The position numbers and the translations under genes were made by a program. A DNA stretch of 64,000 nt from Macrococcoides animalis (GTDB taxonomy: Bacteria; Bacillota; Bacilli; Staphylococcales; Staphylococcaceae): NCBI RefSeq assembly GCF_047425875.1, contig NZ_CP179727.1, forward strand, positions 124,001 to 188,000, read 5' to 3'. Numbering within the stretch: position 1 is the stretch's first letter; each line of letters opens with the position of its first letter. Shown in pieces: positions 54,646-62,840 of this stretch. The notes under the pieces were generated by a model that did no database searches, had not been told where the DNA came from, and saw nothing but the letters and a program-made list of their open reading frames with translations.

Positions 54646-55507
54646 TCAAAATCGCAAGTTTTGCTGCATCCATTAATTCATCAGTATCAGCAATATTCTC
54701 CATGAATTTATCTGGTTTAACTACGCTCTCTTCTTCTGTACCATATACAAACACAAAATCATCATAATTTTTAGTTTCAAAGTTGTTTGCTGCACCAAAA
54801 GTAGTTTCACCTATCTTCTCAGCAGGACTTTGTGCAATAAAGTATTCAGGACTTCCTTTCGTTTGTCCAGACATTAAAATAACATCAGCATCATATTCAT
54901 AACGGTTTATCCCTCTAGCATAACGTAAATCTAAAATGACTGGTAAATCAATATCAATCGTGACAATTTCATCAAAATTATAAATCGTTACGATTTGATA
55001 TCTTTCATATCGCTTTACAGTATTTTCTGGTAAATTTACAAATTGCATAATATCAAATTCATAATCTTCTTTACCACGAACAACTGTCATTTGTGATTGT
55101 TTCGAAATAATATGTGTCCAATCTTGAGCAGTATCATCCTCGTGAAATAGTAATTTTGAATATCGAGATTCTAATACAGGGATTTCATCTTGGCTCATTT
55201 TAGTGATGATATCACCAACAACTAAACGATTGTCCGCATTAACCTCTGATACAACCAGTGCATTTCCTTGTTTCTTAACATGAAATCCATTATGACCCAC
55301 TAAATTTCTATGAAAGAAAAACAAACTTTTCATTTGAAATTCAGTTAGATATTCTAACATGATTTGTTGAAAAGTATAATCATTATCGGGTCCTAAGTTT
55401 TTAACGATATTTAAATATAATTCATTAGTTGCAGTGTCATTAATATTATATTGACTTGCAATTAACTCAGCAACTTCAGAGAAAATTGTATGGTACTGAT
55501 ATGGCAT
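54641..55507 (-). CDS. S41-peptidase-like protein lacking the usual catalytic serine
   Basis: 288 aa, no signal peptide or membrane helix. The middle resembles a reduced PDZ segment (HNGFHVKKQGN to DIITKMSQDEI, about 72-108). The C-terminal part resembles the S41/CtpA core: VILDLRYARG, VILMSGQTKGSPEYF and KIGETTFGAANNFE. In S41 enzymes the motif after N/G is TxSAxE with Ser nucleophile. Here TKGSPE has Gly at that place, so it may be inactive or use the shifted Ser. Function unknown. ATG follows GGGGG. It may be cotranscribed with the P450 gene. Confidence 0.6.
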   Translation of the reverse strand: MPYQYHTIFSEVAELIASQYNINDTATNELYLNIVKNLGPDNDYTFQQIMLEYLTEFQMKSLFFFHRNLVGHNGFHVKKQGNALVVSEVNADNRLVVGDIITKMSQDEIPVLESRYSKLLFHEDDTAQDWTHIISKQSQMTVVRGKEDYEFDIMQFVNLPENTVKRYERYQIVTIYNFDEIVTIDIDLPVILDLRYARGINRYEYDADVILMSGQTKGSPEYFIAQSPAEKIGETTFGAANNFETKNYDDFVFVYGTEEESVVKPDKFMENIADTDELMDAAKLAILS

Positions 55508-55574
55508 ATATAATCCCCCTTATGTATATATTTAAAATATAGGGTTTATCGTAAAATATTACAAACAAAATGCA

Positions 55575-55610
55575 TAAAAAAAGCTAAACAACAAAAAATG
55601 TTGTTTAGCT
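55575..55610 (-). terminator. Terminator of prkC operon
   Basis: Perfect arms AGCTAAACAAC (55582-55592) and GTTGTTTAGCT (55600-55610), seven T on the minus strand. The stem starts within the prkC stop codon. Confidence 0.92.
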
Positions 55611-57687
55611 ATTCTACTTCATCATAATCTACTTGTTCTTGTAAATACGTCTTACCATCAATTTTAATAATAAATGATCCTTGCGTCCCTGGTTCGATAG
55701 TTAAAACTAAGCGCTTCTCGGTATCCTTTTTTGTTTCGTATGATTCATAAACTGTTGAAATATCATTATTTTTATCTTTAATAAAAATTTCAACAAGTTG
55801 CATTGCTTTTTCTGGTTTAGGTGCCTCACCTGGTGCTTCTACTGTCTCACCCTCCTCATTTGTTTCAGGTTCTTCAGTAGAAGGTATGACTTCTTCACCC
55901 TTATAAGGGATAGTGACAGTGCCGATATATTTCTTATCCTTTTGTTCTTCAGGCGCTTCGGTTGTAGGTTCTTCTTTTGTCTCTTTCTCTTTCACTTTTG
56001 GTTTTACTTTTTTCTCTTTACCTTTTGAAACTTCAAAATTTATTGTTGAACCATATGGGAATTTGATATTACGAACATTCTGAGAAATAACATCACCTTT
56101 TGCAACATCATCTGAGTAAATAACTTGAATTACATTTACTACAAATCCAAGTTGCTCAAGTTCTGCTTTTGCTTTTTCGAAAGAAAGTCCTGTGTAATCT
56201 TGAACAAAAATTTGTTCTACACCTTTAGATACTGTAAAAACAACATTAGATTTTTTAGGATCAACTTCTTTATTCGCTTTTAAATTTTGCTTCAAGATTG
56301 TGCCTGATTTTTCAAAGTTATATTCTTGTTTAACTTTAATCGAATTAAATCCTTGTTTAACTAATTTTTTCTTAACTTTTGCAAGGTCTTGTCCAACATA
56401 ATCTTCAAACATGAACTTTTTTGTTCCCTTTGAAACTGTCATATCAACAGAAGTAAGTTCTTTAACCTTTTCACCGAACGAAGGATTTGATTCAATTACT
56501 GTACCTTCATCATAAGATTCAGAATACACTTGAGTAATATCACCTTTACGTAAATTATTTTGTTCAAGTAAACTTGTAGCCTCTACTAATGATTTACCAT
56601 TAATATCAGGTACTTCACTATATTTCGGGGCAAATGTCATATACGCAATTGCAGAACCCAGTCCAAGAATTAAAAGTAATGGTAGTAACCATAGCCACCA
56701 TTTTCTCTTTTTCTTTTGAGGTGGTTCTGATTCCTCTACAATTCGTTCAGACTTTGGTTCAATCGGTGTGGTCGACACAGGATGCATCTCGATCGTGTCA
56801 TCCGTTTGCACAACAGGTATCATCATCGTTGCATCATCTGCTATAAACATTTTCGGTTCTTTTGATCTATCATCATCTAAACATGTATTTAAGTCGTCAT
56901 ACATTTCTTGGGTTGTACGATAGCGTTGATATTTCTCTTTCATTGTTGCTTTTAATATAATATTTTCTAAAGCTTGAGGAACTGATGGGTTCTCATCTAT
57001 TACAGACGGTAATTGTTCTTGAATATGTTTAATAGCAACCCCAACTGCGGATTCACCTTCGTGCGGTGGATGACCCGTTAACATTTCAAACAATACTATA
57101 CCTATAGAATAAATATCACTTGCTTCATCTGTTTGCTTACCTTTAGCCTGTTCTGGTGATAGGTAGTGTACACTTCCCATTATATGATTGGTTTGGGTCA
57201 TTGCTGTTTCACTTAAAGCACGTGCAATTCCAAAATCTGAAATCTTCAATTCTTTTTCTTTAGTCATTAATATGTTTTGTGGTTTAATATCGCGGTGAAT
57301 AATACGATGTTGATGGGCATGCTCCATTCCACGTAATATTTGTTTCGTAAAAAATACTGCCTCTTCAACATCGAGTGGTCCACTATCACGAATATATTCA
57401 TGTAATGTCGGACCGTCTATGTACTCCATAATCATATAATAATGTCTCTCATCTTCATCCACATCTAACACTTTAACGATATTCGGATGAGATAACGTCG
57501 TCGCATTTTGAACCTCTCGTTCAAAACGCTTTACAGCTCGATCTACATCTACAGGTGGAATATTAATAATTTTCACAGCGACTTGCGCATTTAAAATTAT
57601 ATCATCAGCAAGGTAAACACTACTCATGCCGCCGCCACCAATATATTTAACTAATTTATAGCGATCACTGATAACTGTTCCAATCAT
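55609..57687 (-). CDS. prkC: PASTA-domain Ser/Thr protein kinase
   Basis: Membrane kinase sensing muropeptides/lipid II; also called Stk1 or PknB. Kinase domain 10-270 with GGGGMSSVYLAD, Lys39, HRDIKPQN (Asp133) and DFGIA (Asp151). A juxtamembrane stretch and one helix at 330-351 follow, then three PASTA repeats over about 355-555. Next is a Lys/Glu/Pro linker and a terminal beta-rich domain. 692 aa. It starts 1 bp after the phosphatase gene. Confidence 0.96.
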   Translation of the reverse strand: MIGTVISDRYKLVKYIGGGGMSSVYLADDIILNAQVAVKIINIPPVDVDRAVKRFEREVQNATTLSHPNIVKVLDVDEDERHYYMIMEYIDGPTLHEYIRDSGPLDVEEAVFFTKQILRGMEHAHQHRIIHRDIKPQNILMTKEKELKISDFGIARALSETAMTQTNHIMGSVHYLSPEQAKGKQTDEASDIYSIGIVLFEMLTGHPPHEGESAVGVAIKHIQEQLPSVIDENPSVPQALENIILKATMKEKYQRYRTTQEMYDDLNTCLDDDRSKEPKMFIADDATMMIPVVQTDDTIEMHPVSTTPIEPKSERIVEESEPPQKKKRKWWLWLLPLLLILGLGSAIAYMTFAPKYSEVPDINGKSLVEATSLLEQNNLRKGDITQVYSESYDEGTVIESNPSFGEKVKELTSVDMTVSKGTKKFMFEDYVGQDLAKVKKKLVKQGFNSIKVKQEYNFEKSGTILKQNLKANKEVDPKKSNVVFTVSKGVEQIFVQDYTGLSFEKAKAELEQLGFVVNVIQVIYSDDVAKGDVISQNVRNIKFPYGSTINFEVSKGKEKKVKPKVKEKETKEEPTTEAPEEQKDKKYIGTVTIPYKGEEVIPSTEEPETNEEGETVEAPGEAPKPEKAMQLVEIFIKDKNNDISTVYESYETKKDTEKRLVLTIEPGTQGSFIIKIDGKTYLQEQVDYDEVE

Positions 57688-58425
57688 TTACTCGCCCCCT
57701 TTTAAAGGGACAAGAACGACAGAAATATTATCTCGAGCTCCCGCATTTACCGCAGCATCAATTAAAGCTTCGCCGGCACTATTAACGGTTTCATGGGCAA
57801 ATATTATTTCATGGATTTCTGATTCTTCAAGATAGTCGGTTAAACCGTCTGATGATAACAATAAATAAATATAACGATCATAATCATATTCGAACATATC
57901 CGGATGAACACGCTTATCTGATCCCAAAACTTTCGTGATAACATTTCGTTGTGGATGGTTTCTCGCTTCTTCTTTAGTTAAACCACCTGCCATCAGTAAA
58001 TGATTAACAAATGTATGATCATGCGTCACTTGACGCATTTCACGTTCATTTATTAAATAAGCACGTGAATCTCCTATGTTTGCGATAACTACTTGGTGTT
58101 CAAACATCAAAGCACAAACTAAAGTTGTTCCCATTCCTTGATTCTCATTATTTAAATGACTTTGCTGATAAAGCTGACGGTTTATATCAGAAATATTGCT
58201 TTTCAGCCAACTTTCTGCGTTTTCTCGCTCGATATAATTTTCCTCAACAAAACGTGCGCCAAGCAATTCATTTACGAACTTGCTTGCCACATCGCCTGCA
58301 TTATGACCTCCCATACCATCACAAATAACTAAAAGCATTTGTCCAGTATGATTATAATAAACACCGCCCGCGTCTTCATTACGCTGTCTGACGGGTCCCA
58401 TATCAGTAAAAAAACGTGCGTGCAT
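57688..58425 (-). CDS. stp: PP2C-type Ser/Thr protein phosphatase
   Basis: Reverses PrkC phosphorylation. PPM motifs: RNEDAGGVYYN, LLVICDGMGGHNAGDVAS, ANIGDSRAYLI, LLSSDGLTD and GARDNISVVLV. All metal-binding Asp residues are present. 245 aa. ATG follows GAGGTAG and lies 4 bp after rlmN. Confidence 0.96.
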   Translation of the reverse strand: MHARFFTDMGPVRQRNEDAGGVYYNHTGQMLLVICDGMGGHNAGDVASKFVNELLGARFVEENYIERENAESWLKSNISDINRQLYQQSHLNNENQGMGTTLVCALMFEHQVVIANIGDSRAYLINEREMRQVTHDHTFVNHLLMAGGLTKEEARNHPQRNVITKVLGSDKRVHPDMFEYDYDRYIYLLLSSDGLTDYLEESEIHEIIFAHETVNSAGEALIDAAVNAGARDNISVVLVPLKGGE

Positions 58426-58429
58426 ATGA

Positions 58430-59521
58430 CTACCTCGTTTCTTCGGCTCTTTCTTTCGCTCTTAATTGTCCACATGCAGCATCAATATCTGCCCCATGTT
58501 CACGTCTAATTGTAGCATTAATTCCGTTTCTTTTTAATTCTTTTTCGAATTTGAAAATGTCTTCTTTAGGTGTTCTTACATAGTCTCTTTCCGGAACATG
58601 GTTAACAGGAATTAAGTTCACGTGACAGTTTAAATGTTTGATTAATTTCGCAAGTTCTTTTGCATGATGTACTTGGTCATTTACGCCACCAAACAAACCA
58701 TATTCAAAAGTAATACGACGGCCTGTTTTATTTACATAGTATTCAATTGATTCCATTAATTTTTCTAAATCATATGCACGGTTAATAGGCATTAAACGAC
58801 TACGAATATCGTTATTTGAACCGTGTAAACTTAAAGCGAAGTTAATTTGTAATTCTTCGTCCGCAAAGTCATAAATTCTCGGAATAATACCAGAAGTAGA
58901 AACAGTAATATGACGTGCACCAATATTTAAACCATCATTATGATTGATAATTTTTAAGAAATCCATCATCTCTTCATAATTCTCAAACGGTTCACCAATT
59001 CCCATAATTACAACGTGACTGACACGTTCTTCAGTTAAATCGAGTGCTTGTTGCACTGCTAATACTTGGGCAACGATTTCACCCGCTTCTAAATTACGCT
59101 TTAATCCGCCTAACGTTGATGCACAGAATGTGCACCCGATACGACAACCCACTTGTGTAGTAACACAAACAGAATTCCCATAATCATGACGCATTAATAC
59201 TGTTTCTATTGTATAACCATCTTGTAACTCAAATAAAAATTTAATTGTTCCATCTTTACTCTCTTGTTTTACAACTGTTTTTAACGTCGTCATCGTAAAA
59301 TTACTTTCTAATACTTCACGTAATTCTTTTGATAAATTCGTCATATCTTCAAAGCTTGTCACTCGTTTAACATATAGCCAATCAAAGATTTGTTTTGCTC
59401 TGAATGATTGTTGTTTGTGATCTGCTAACCAGTCTTTTAATTCTGCTAATTGTAATGAGTATATTGAGGGTTTCTCAAAGTTTGGCATAAACTTTTTATT
59501 CTTCTTTTCTAATAAAGCCAT
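58430..59521 (-). CDS. rlmN: 23S rRNA (adenine-2503-C2) methyltransferase RlmN
   Basis: Radical SAM enzyme that methylates A2503 of 23S rRNA and also tRNA. The CX3CX2C cluster is Cys126, Cys130 and Cys133 (GCRIGCTFCAST). The methyl-carrying Cys350 is in DAACGQL, with partner Cys119. It has the RlmN-type N-terminal accessory domain and is not distinguished as Cfr. 363 aa. 2 bp after rsmB. Confidence 0.95.
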   Translation of the reverse strand: MALLEKKNKKFMPNFEKPSIYSLQLAELKDWLADHKQQSFRAKQIFDWLYVKRVTSFEDMTNLSKELREVLESNFTMTTLKTVVKQESKDGTIKFLFELQDGYTIETVLMRHDYGNSVCVTTQVGCRIGCTFCASTLGGLKRNLEAGEIVAQVLAVQQALDLTEERVSHVVIMGIGEPFENYEEMMDFLKIINHNDGLNIGARHITVSTSGIIPRIYDFADEELQINFALSLHGSNNDIRSRLMPINRAYDLEKLMESIEYYVNKTGRRITFEYGLFGGVNDQVHHAKELAKLIKHLNCHVNLIPVNHVPERDYVRTPKEDIFKFEKELKRNGINATIRREHGADIDAACGQLRAKERAEETR

Positions 59522-59523
59522 TA

Positions 59524-60834
59524 TTATTCACTCTTCCTTCTTAACTTTGCAATAAAGAATCCGTCAGACTTTAAGTCTTGCGGTAATATTTGCAATAGTT
59601 TATGTTCTCCGAGTACTGGTAAAGTAATCGGTTCAATCTCGAAATCTGGGTTCTGTTTAATAAATGAATAGACGACATTGTCATTTTCCATTTGTTCTAT
59701 CGTACATGTAGAGTATACAAGTAATCCGCCAGGTTTTACAACTTTGCTGGCATTCGTTAATATTTCTAATTGCATCGGCCAAAGAGACTCAATATCTTTC
59801 TGTGTTTTGTCATACTTTATTTCTGGTTTACGTTTAATGACACCAAATCCAGAACATGGCGCATCTACAAGAACACGATCGTATTCACCTTCAAACGGTT
59901 GCAGTGCATCATGTACTGAAGGTTCAATGTTTCTTAAACTTAAACGATTAATATTGTATTTAATTAAATCAATTTTGTGAGGGTAAACATCGTGGCTGAC
60001 TACACGACCAGTTCTGTTCATTTTCTCAGCGATATGACACGCTTTTCCACCTGGCGCACTACAAGTGTCTAAAATGGTTTCATCCTCTTTAGGATCCAAT
60101 ACGTTTGCCACTAACATACTTGAGGCATCTTGAACACTCAAGAACCCATGTTTAAATAGTGGATTTTGAACAATTGGTGGACCATCAATCGCTAAACATT
60201 CAGGAATTATTTCTGATTGTTCAACTGCGTATCCTTCGTCTTGCAAGCGCAGAATCGCATCTTCAATAGATATTTTAGTGGTATTGACACGTACAGTTGT
60301 CTCAGGATATGTTAAGAATTCTTCAGCCATCGCACGTGTTTTATCATAACCAAAATGTGTATTCCAGTGTTTGATTAACCAGAATGGTGTACTCGATTCA
60401 ACACTTAATCGCTTTAAATCATCTTTTATCTCAGCAAAATCACGTAATTCACTACGTTGGAAGTTACGTAATATTGCGTTCATTGTGTTTGCACCACTGA
60501 TTGAACCACGTTGTTTCGTAATTTCAACAGCTTCATTGATAATCGCATGGTCTGGTACTTTATCTAAATAGATAGCTTGATACACACTCATTAAAAGCAA
60601 ACGACGCATCCAACCTTTAATATTGGCTTTAATAAACGGTTCAATGTAAAACTCTAACGTCAATTTATATTGTAATGTACCATAGACAAGTTCAGTAAGT
60701 AATGCTCTATCAACAGGTTCAACATATCCTTCTTTAATCGCTTCATTTATGAGCAAATTACTATAACCACCATCCGTTAATACTTGGTCCAATATCTCTA
60801 AAGCAATATATCTTACACTATGCTTATGCTCCAT
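59524..60834 (-). CDS. rsmB: 16S rRNA (cytosine-967-C5) methyltransferase RsmB
   Basis: N-terminal NusB-like RNA-binding domain (about 1-140), then a SAM domain with TCSAPGGKACHIAEKM. The two catalytic cysteines are in VDAPCSGFGV and VYSTCTIEQMEND. Start at ATG 60834 (436 aa), which overlaps the fmt stop; the frame extends to a TTG at 60852 without better support. Confidence 0.93.
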   Translation of the reverse strand: MEHKHSVRYIALEILDQVLTDGGYSNLLINEAIKEGYVEPVDRALLTELVYGTLQYKLTLEFYIEPFIKANIKGWMRRLLLMSVYQAIYLDKVPDHAIINEAVEITKQRGSISGANTMNAILRNFQRSELRDFAEIKDDLKRLSVESSTPFWLIKHWNTHFGYDKTRAMAEEFLTYPETTVRVNTTKISIEDAILRLQDEGYAVEQSEIIPECLAIDGPPIVQNPLFKHGFLSVQDASSMLVANVLDPKEDETILDTCSAPGGKACHIAEKMNRTGRVVSHDVYPHKIDLIKYNINRLSLRNIEPSVHDALQPFEGEYDRVLVDAPCSGFGVIKRKPEIKYDKTQKDIESLWPMQLEILTNASKVVKPGGLLVYSTCTIEQMENDNVVYSFIKQNPDFEIEPITLPVLGEHKLLQILPQDLKSDGFFIAKLRRKSE

Positions 60835-61765
60835 TAAATGTTTGCCCCACAATCGTTTGTTTTAATCCTGCAATATAATCACTAGCTTTCATGCGTTTCT
60901 TTCCAGCAGGTTGGATTTCTGTTAGCATAACAGCACCATCATTTGTTGCGACTTTAATGCCTAGTTTATCAGCGCTTAAGATTTCACCAGGATTACCTTT
61001 ACCTTCAGCCACTTCTGACTTCCAAAGTTTCATATTTTGGCCTTCTAGCTTTGCAAATCCAACAGGCCAAGGACTTAAACCACGGATGTGATCATGCACT
61101 GCTTGACTACTACGATTAAAAGTCACATATTCTTCTTCACGACTAACGTTTGATGCAAACGTTGCTGCTTCATGATCTTGTGGCGTTCGCACATTCGTTT
61201 CATCTAATATACTCGGTAACGTTTCAAGTAATAATTTCTTACCTGCAGCACTTAACTTGTCGTGAAGCGTGCCGACTGTGTCATTATGTTCTATTGGCAC
61301 AACAATTTGTGAAATCATATCACCAGCATCTAATTTTTTCGCCATATACATTATCGTTACACCTGATTTTTTTTCACCATTTATAATGGCCTTATGAATT
61401 GGTGCACCCCCACGATACTTCGGTAAAAGTGATGCATGGACATTGATGCACCCCAGTCTAGGGATCTCTAAAATACGTTCAGGTAATAATTGCCCGTATG
61501 CTGCAGTAATAATTAAGTCTGGATTTAAGTTTTGAACATATTCATATGCCTCATCACTCGTCATTTTTTCAGGTTGATATACTTCAATCCCAAGTTCAAC
61601 CGCTTGCGCTTTTACAGGTGGAGCAGTAAGTACACGCTTACGACCAACTGGTTTATCTGGTTGTGTGATAACGTATGACACACCATAAGCATCGTGTACA
61701 GCTTTTAAAATTGGAGCTGAGAAATCCGGAGTACCCATAAAAACAATATTAGCCTTCTTCATCAT
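60824..61765 (-). CDS. fmt: Methionyl-tRNA formyltransferase
   Basis: Formylates initiator Met-tRNA with 10-formyl-THF. IVFMGTPDFSAPIL at the N-terminus; the catalytic region has INVHASLLPKYRGGAPIHKAI. C-terminal OB-like tRNA-binding domain. Start ATG 61765 (313 aa), 6 nt after a GGAGG that lies inside the def coding end. Overlaps def by 17 nt. Confidence 0.95.
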   Translation of the reverse strand: MMKKANIVFMGTPDFSAPILKAVHDAYGVSYVITQPDKPVGRKRVLTAPPVKAQAVELGIEVYQPEKMTSDEAYEYVQNLNPDLIITAAYGQLLPERILEIPRLGCINVHASLLPKYRGGAPIHKAIINGEKKSGVTIMYMAKKLDAGDMISQIVVPIEHNDTVGTLHDKLSAAGKKLLLETLPSILDETNVRTPQDHEAATFASNVSREEEYVTFNRSSQAVHDHIRGLSPWPVGFAKLEGQNMKLWKSEVAEGKGNPGEILSADKLGIKVATNDGAVMLTEIQPAGKKRMKASDYIAGLKQTIVGQTFNGA

Positions 61766-62237
61766 ACATTGCCTCCAATTCTTCTTCACTTACATAACGC
61801 GTTACTTTATCGGTGAACATCACGCCATATAAATGATCCACCTCATGTTGAATAATACGTGCAATATCATCATACGCTGACATTTCAATTACGTTTCCCT
61901 CTAAATCATTTGCTTTTACAACAATCTCAGTTGAACGAGCCACCATACCAAACACGTCAGGTACTGACAAACATCCTTCAACATCACTCTCTTTCTCTTG
62001 TGAAAATGAAATAATTTCAGGATTAATGAGTTGTAAAATTCCATCTTGTTCCATATCAACTAACGCGACCTTTAAATCGACACCAATTTGAGGTGCTGCA
62101 ATACCGACACCATTATAATGAAACAAACTATCTTCTAAATCTTGTATTAAAGCTTTCAAACTATCATCAAAAGCCGTTACATCTTTAACTTCTCTATGCA
62201 ATAATGCATCATTTTTATCTATTAATGATTTAATCAA
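61749..62237 (-). CDS. def: Peptide deformylase
   Basis: Removes the N-formyl group from new proteins. All three metalloenzyme motifs are intact: GVGIAAPQIG, EGCLS (Cys ligand) and QHEVDHL (two His ligands and Glu). The start is TTG 62237 (162 aa), 8 nt after AAAAGGAG; the frame also opens at 62261 before that site. Downstream of the repeat array and a terminator, so it needs its own promoter, not clearly found. Confidence 0.92.
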   Translation of the reverse strand: MIKSLIDKNDALLHREVKDVTAFDDSLKALIQDLEDSLFHYNGVGIAAPQIGVDLKVALVDMEQDGILQLINPEIISFSQEKESDVEGCLSVPDVFGMVARSTEIVVKANDLEGNVIEMSAYDDIARIIQHEVDHLYGVMFTDKVTRYVSEEELEAMYDEEG

Positions 62238-62307
62238 TGGACTTGCTCCTTTTTTATTCAATCATTCTATTTTACTTTATTTTGGTCAAGAATGCGATAT
62301 ATTCGTT

Positions 62308-62347
62308 TGAATAATAAAACTCTCTTTAACTTTTGCTAAAGAGAGTA
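62308..62347 (-). terminator. Terminator between the repeat array and def
   Basis: Perfect 10-bp arms ACTCTCTTTA (62319-62328) and TAAAGAGAGT (62337-62346), then TTTTATTATT on the minus strand. It stops priA transcripts before def. Confidence 0.82.
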
Positions 62348-62413
62348 GATTAGTGTCATTTTACTATATTTTGAGGATGGATTCAAAATGTATGGGTTGT
62401 GGGAGGATATTCA

Positions 62414-62812
62414 GTTGACGGAAGCGGCTGTATTTTGAGAATACTAGCGCTTGCTCTGATGAATTCAGATTTTGGGTTGCGGAAGCGGCTGTATTTTGAG
62501 AATACATCCGCTTGCTCTGATGAATTCAGATTTTGGGTTGTGGAAGCGGCCGTATTTTGGAAATACTAGCGCTTGCTCTGGCGAATTCAGGTTTTGGGTT
62601 GCGGAAGCGGCTGTATTTTTGAAATACTAGCGCTTGCTCTGGTGAATTCAGGTTTTGTGTTGCGGAAGCGGCCGTATTTTAGAAATACTAGCGCTTGCTC
62701 TGGTGGATTCTGTTTTTGGGTTGTGGAAGCGGCTGTATTTTTGAAATACTAGCGCTTGCTCTGGTGAATTTAGGTTTTGGGTTGCAAAAACGGCCGTATT
62801 TTGGAAATACTA
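62414..62812. repeat. 61-bp tandem repeat array, about 6.5 units
   Basis: The marker GAAGCGG recurs at 62421, 62482, 62543, 62604, 62665 and 62726, and as AAAACGG at 62787, exactly 61 bp apart each time. Each unit has a bipartite hairpin (AAGCG with CGCTT, and GTATT with AATAC) and a TGAATTCA palindrome. Units differ by scattered substitutions without indels. A 61-bp period breaks any reading frame, so it is non-coding. It fills most of the priA-def gap. Confidence 0.93.
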
Positions 62813-62840
62813 CATATAGATTACGCCCCCTAAAACACAA

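Noticed and set aside
62414..62812. Repeat array as a CRISPR locus
   Set aside because: The whole 61-bp unit repeats without unique spacers, and no cas genes are nearby.
62414..62812. Repeat array as coding repeats of a surface protein
   Set aside because: 61 is not a multiple of three and the array is broken by stops in all frames.
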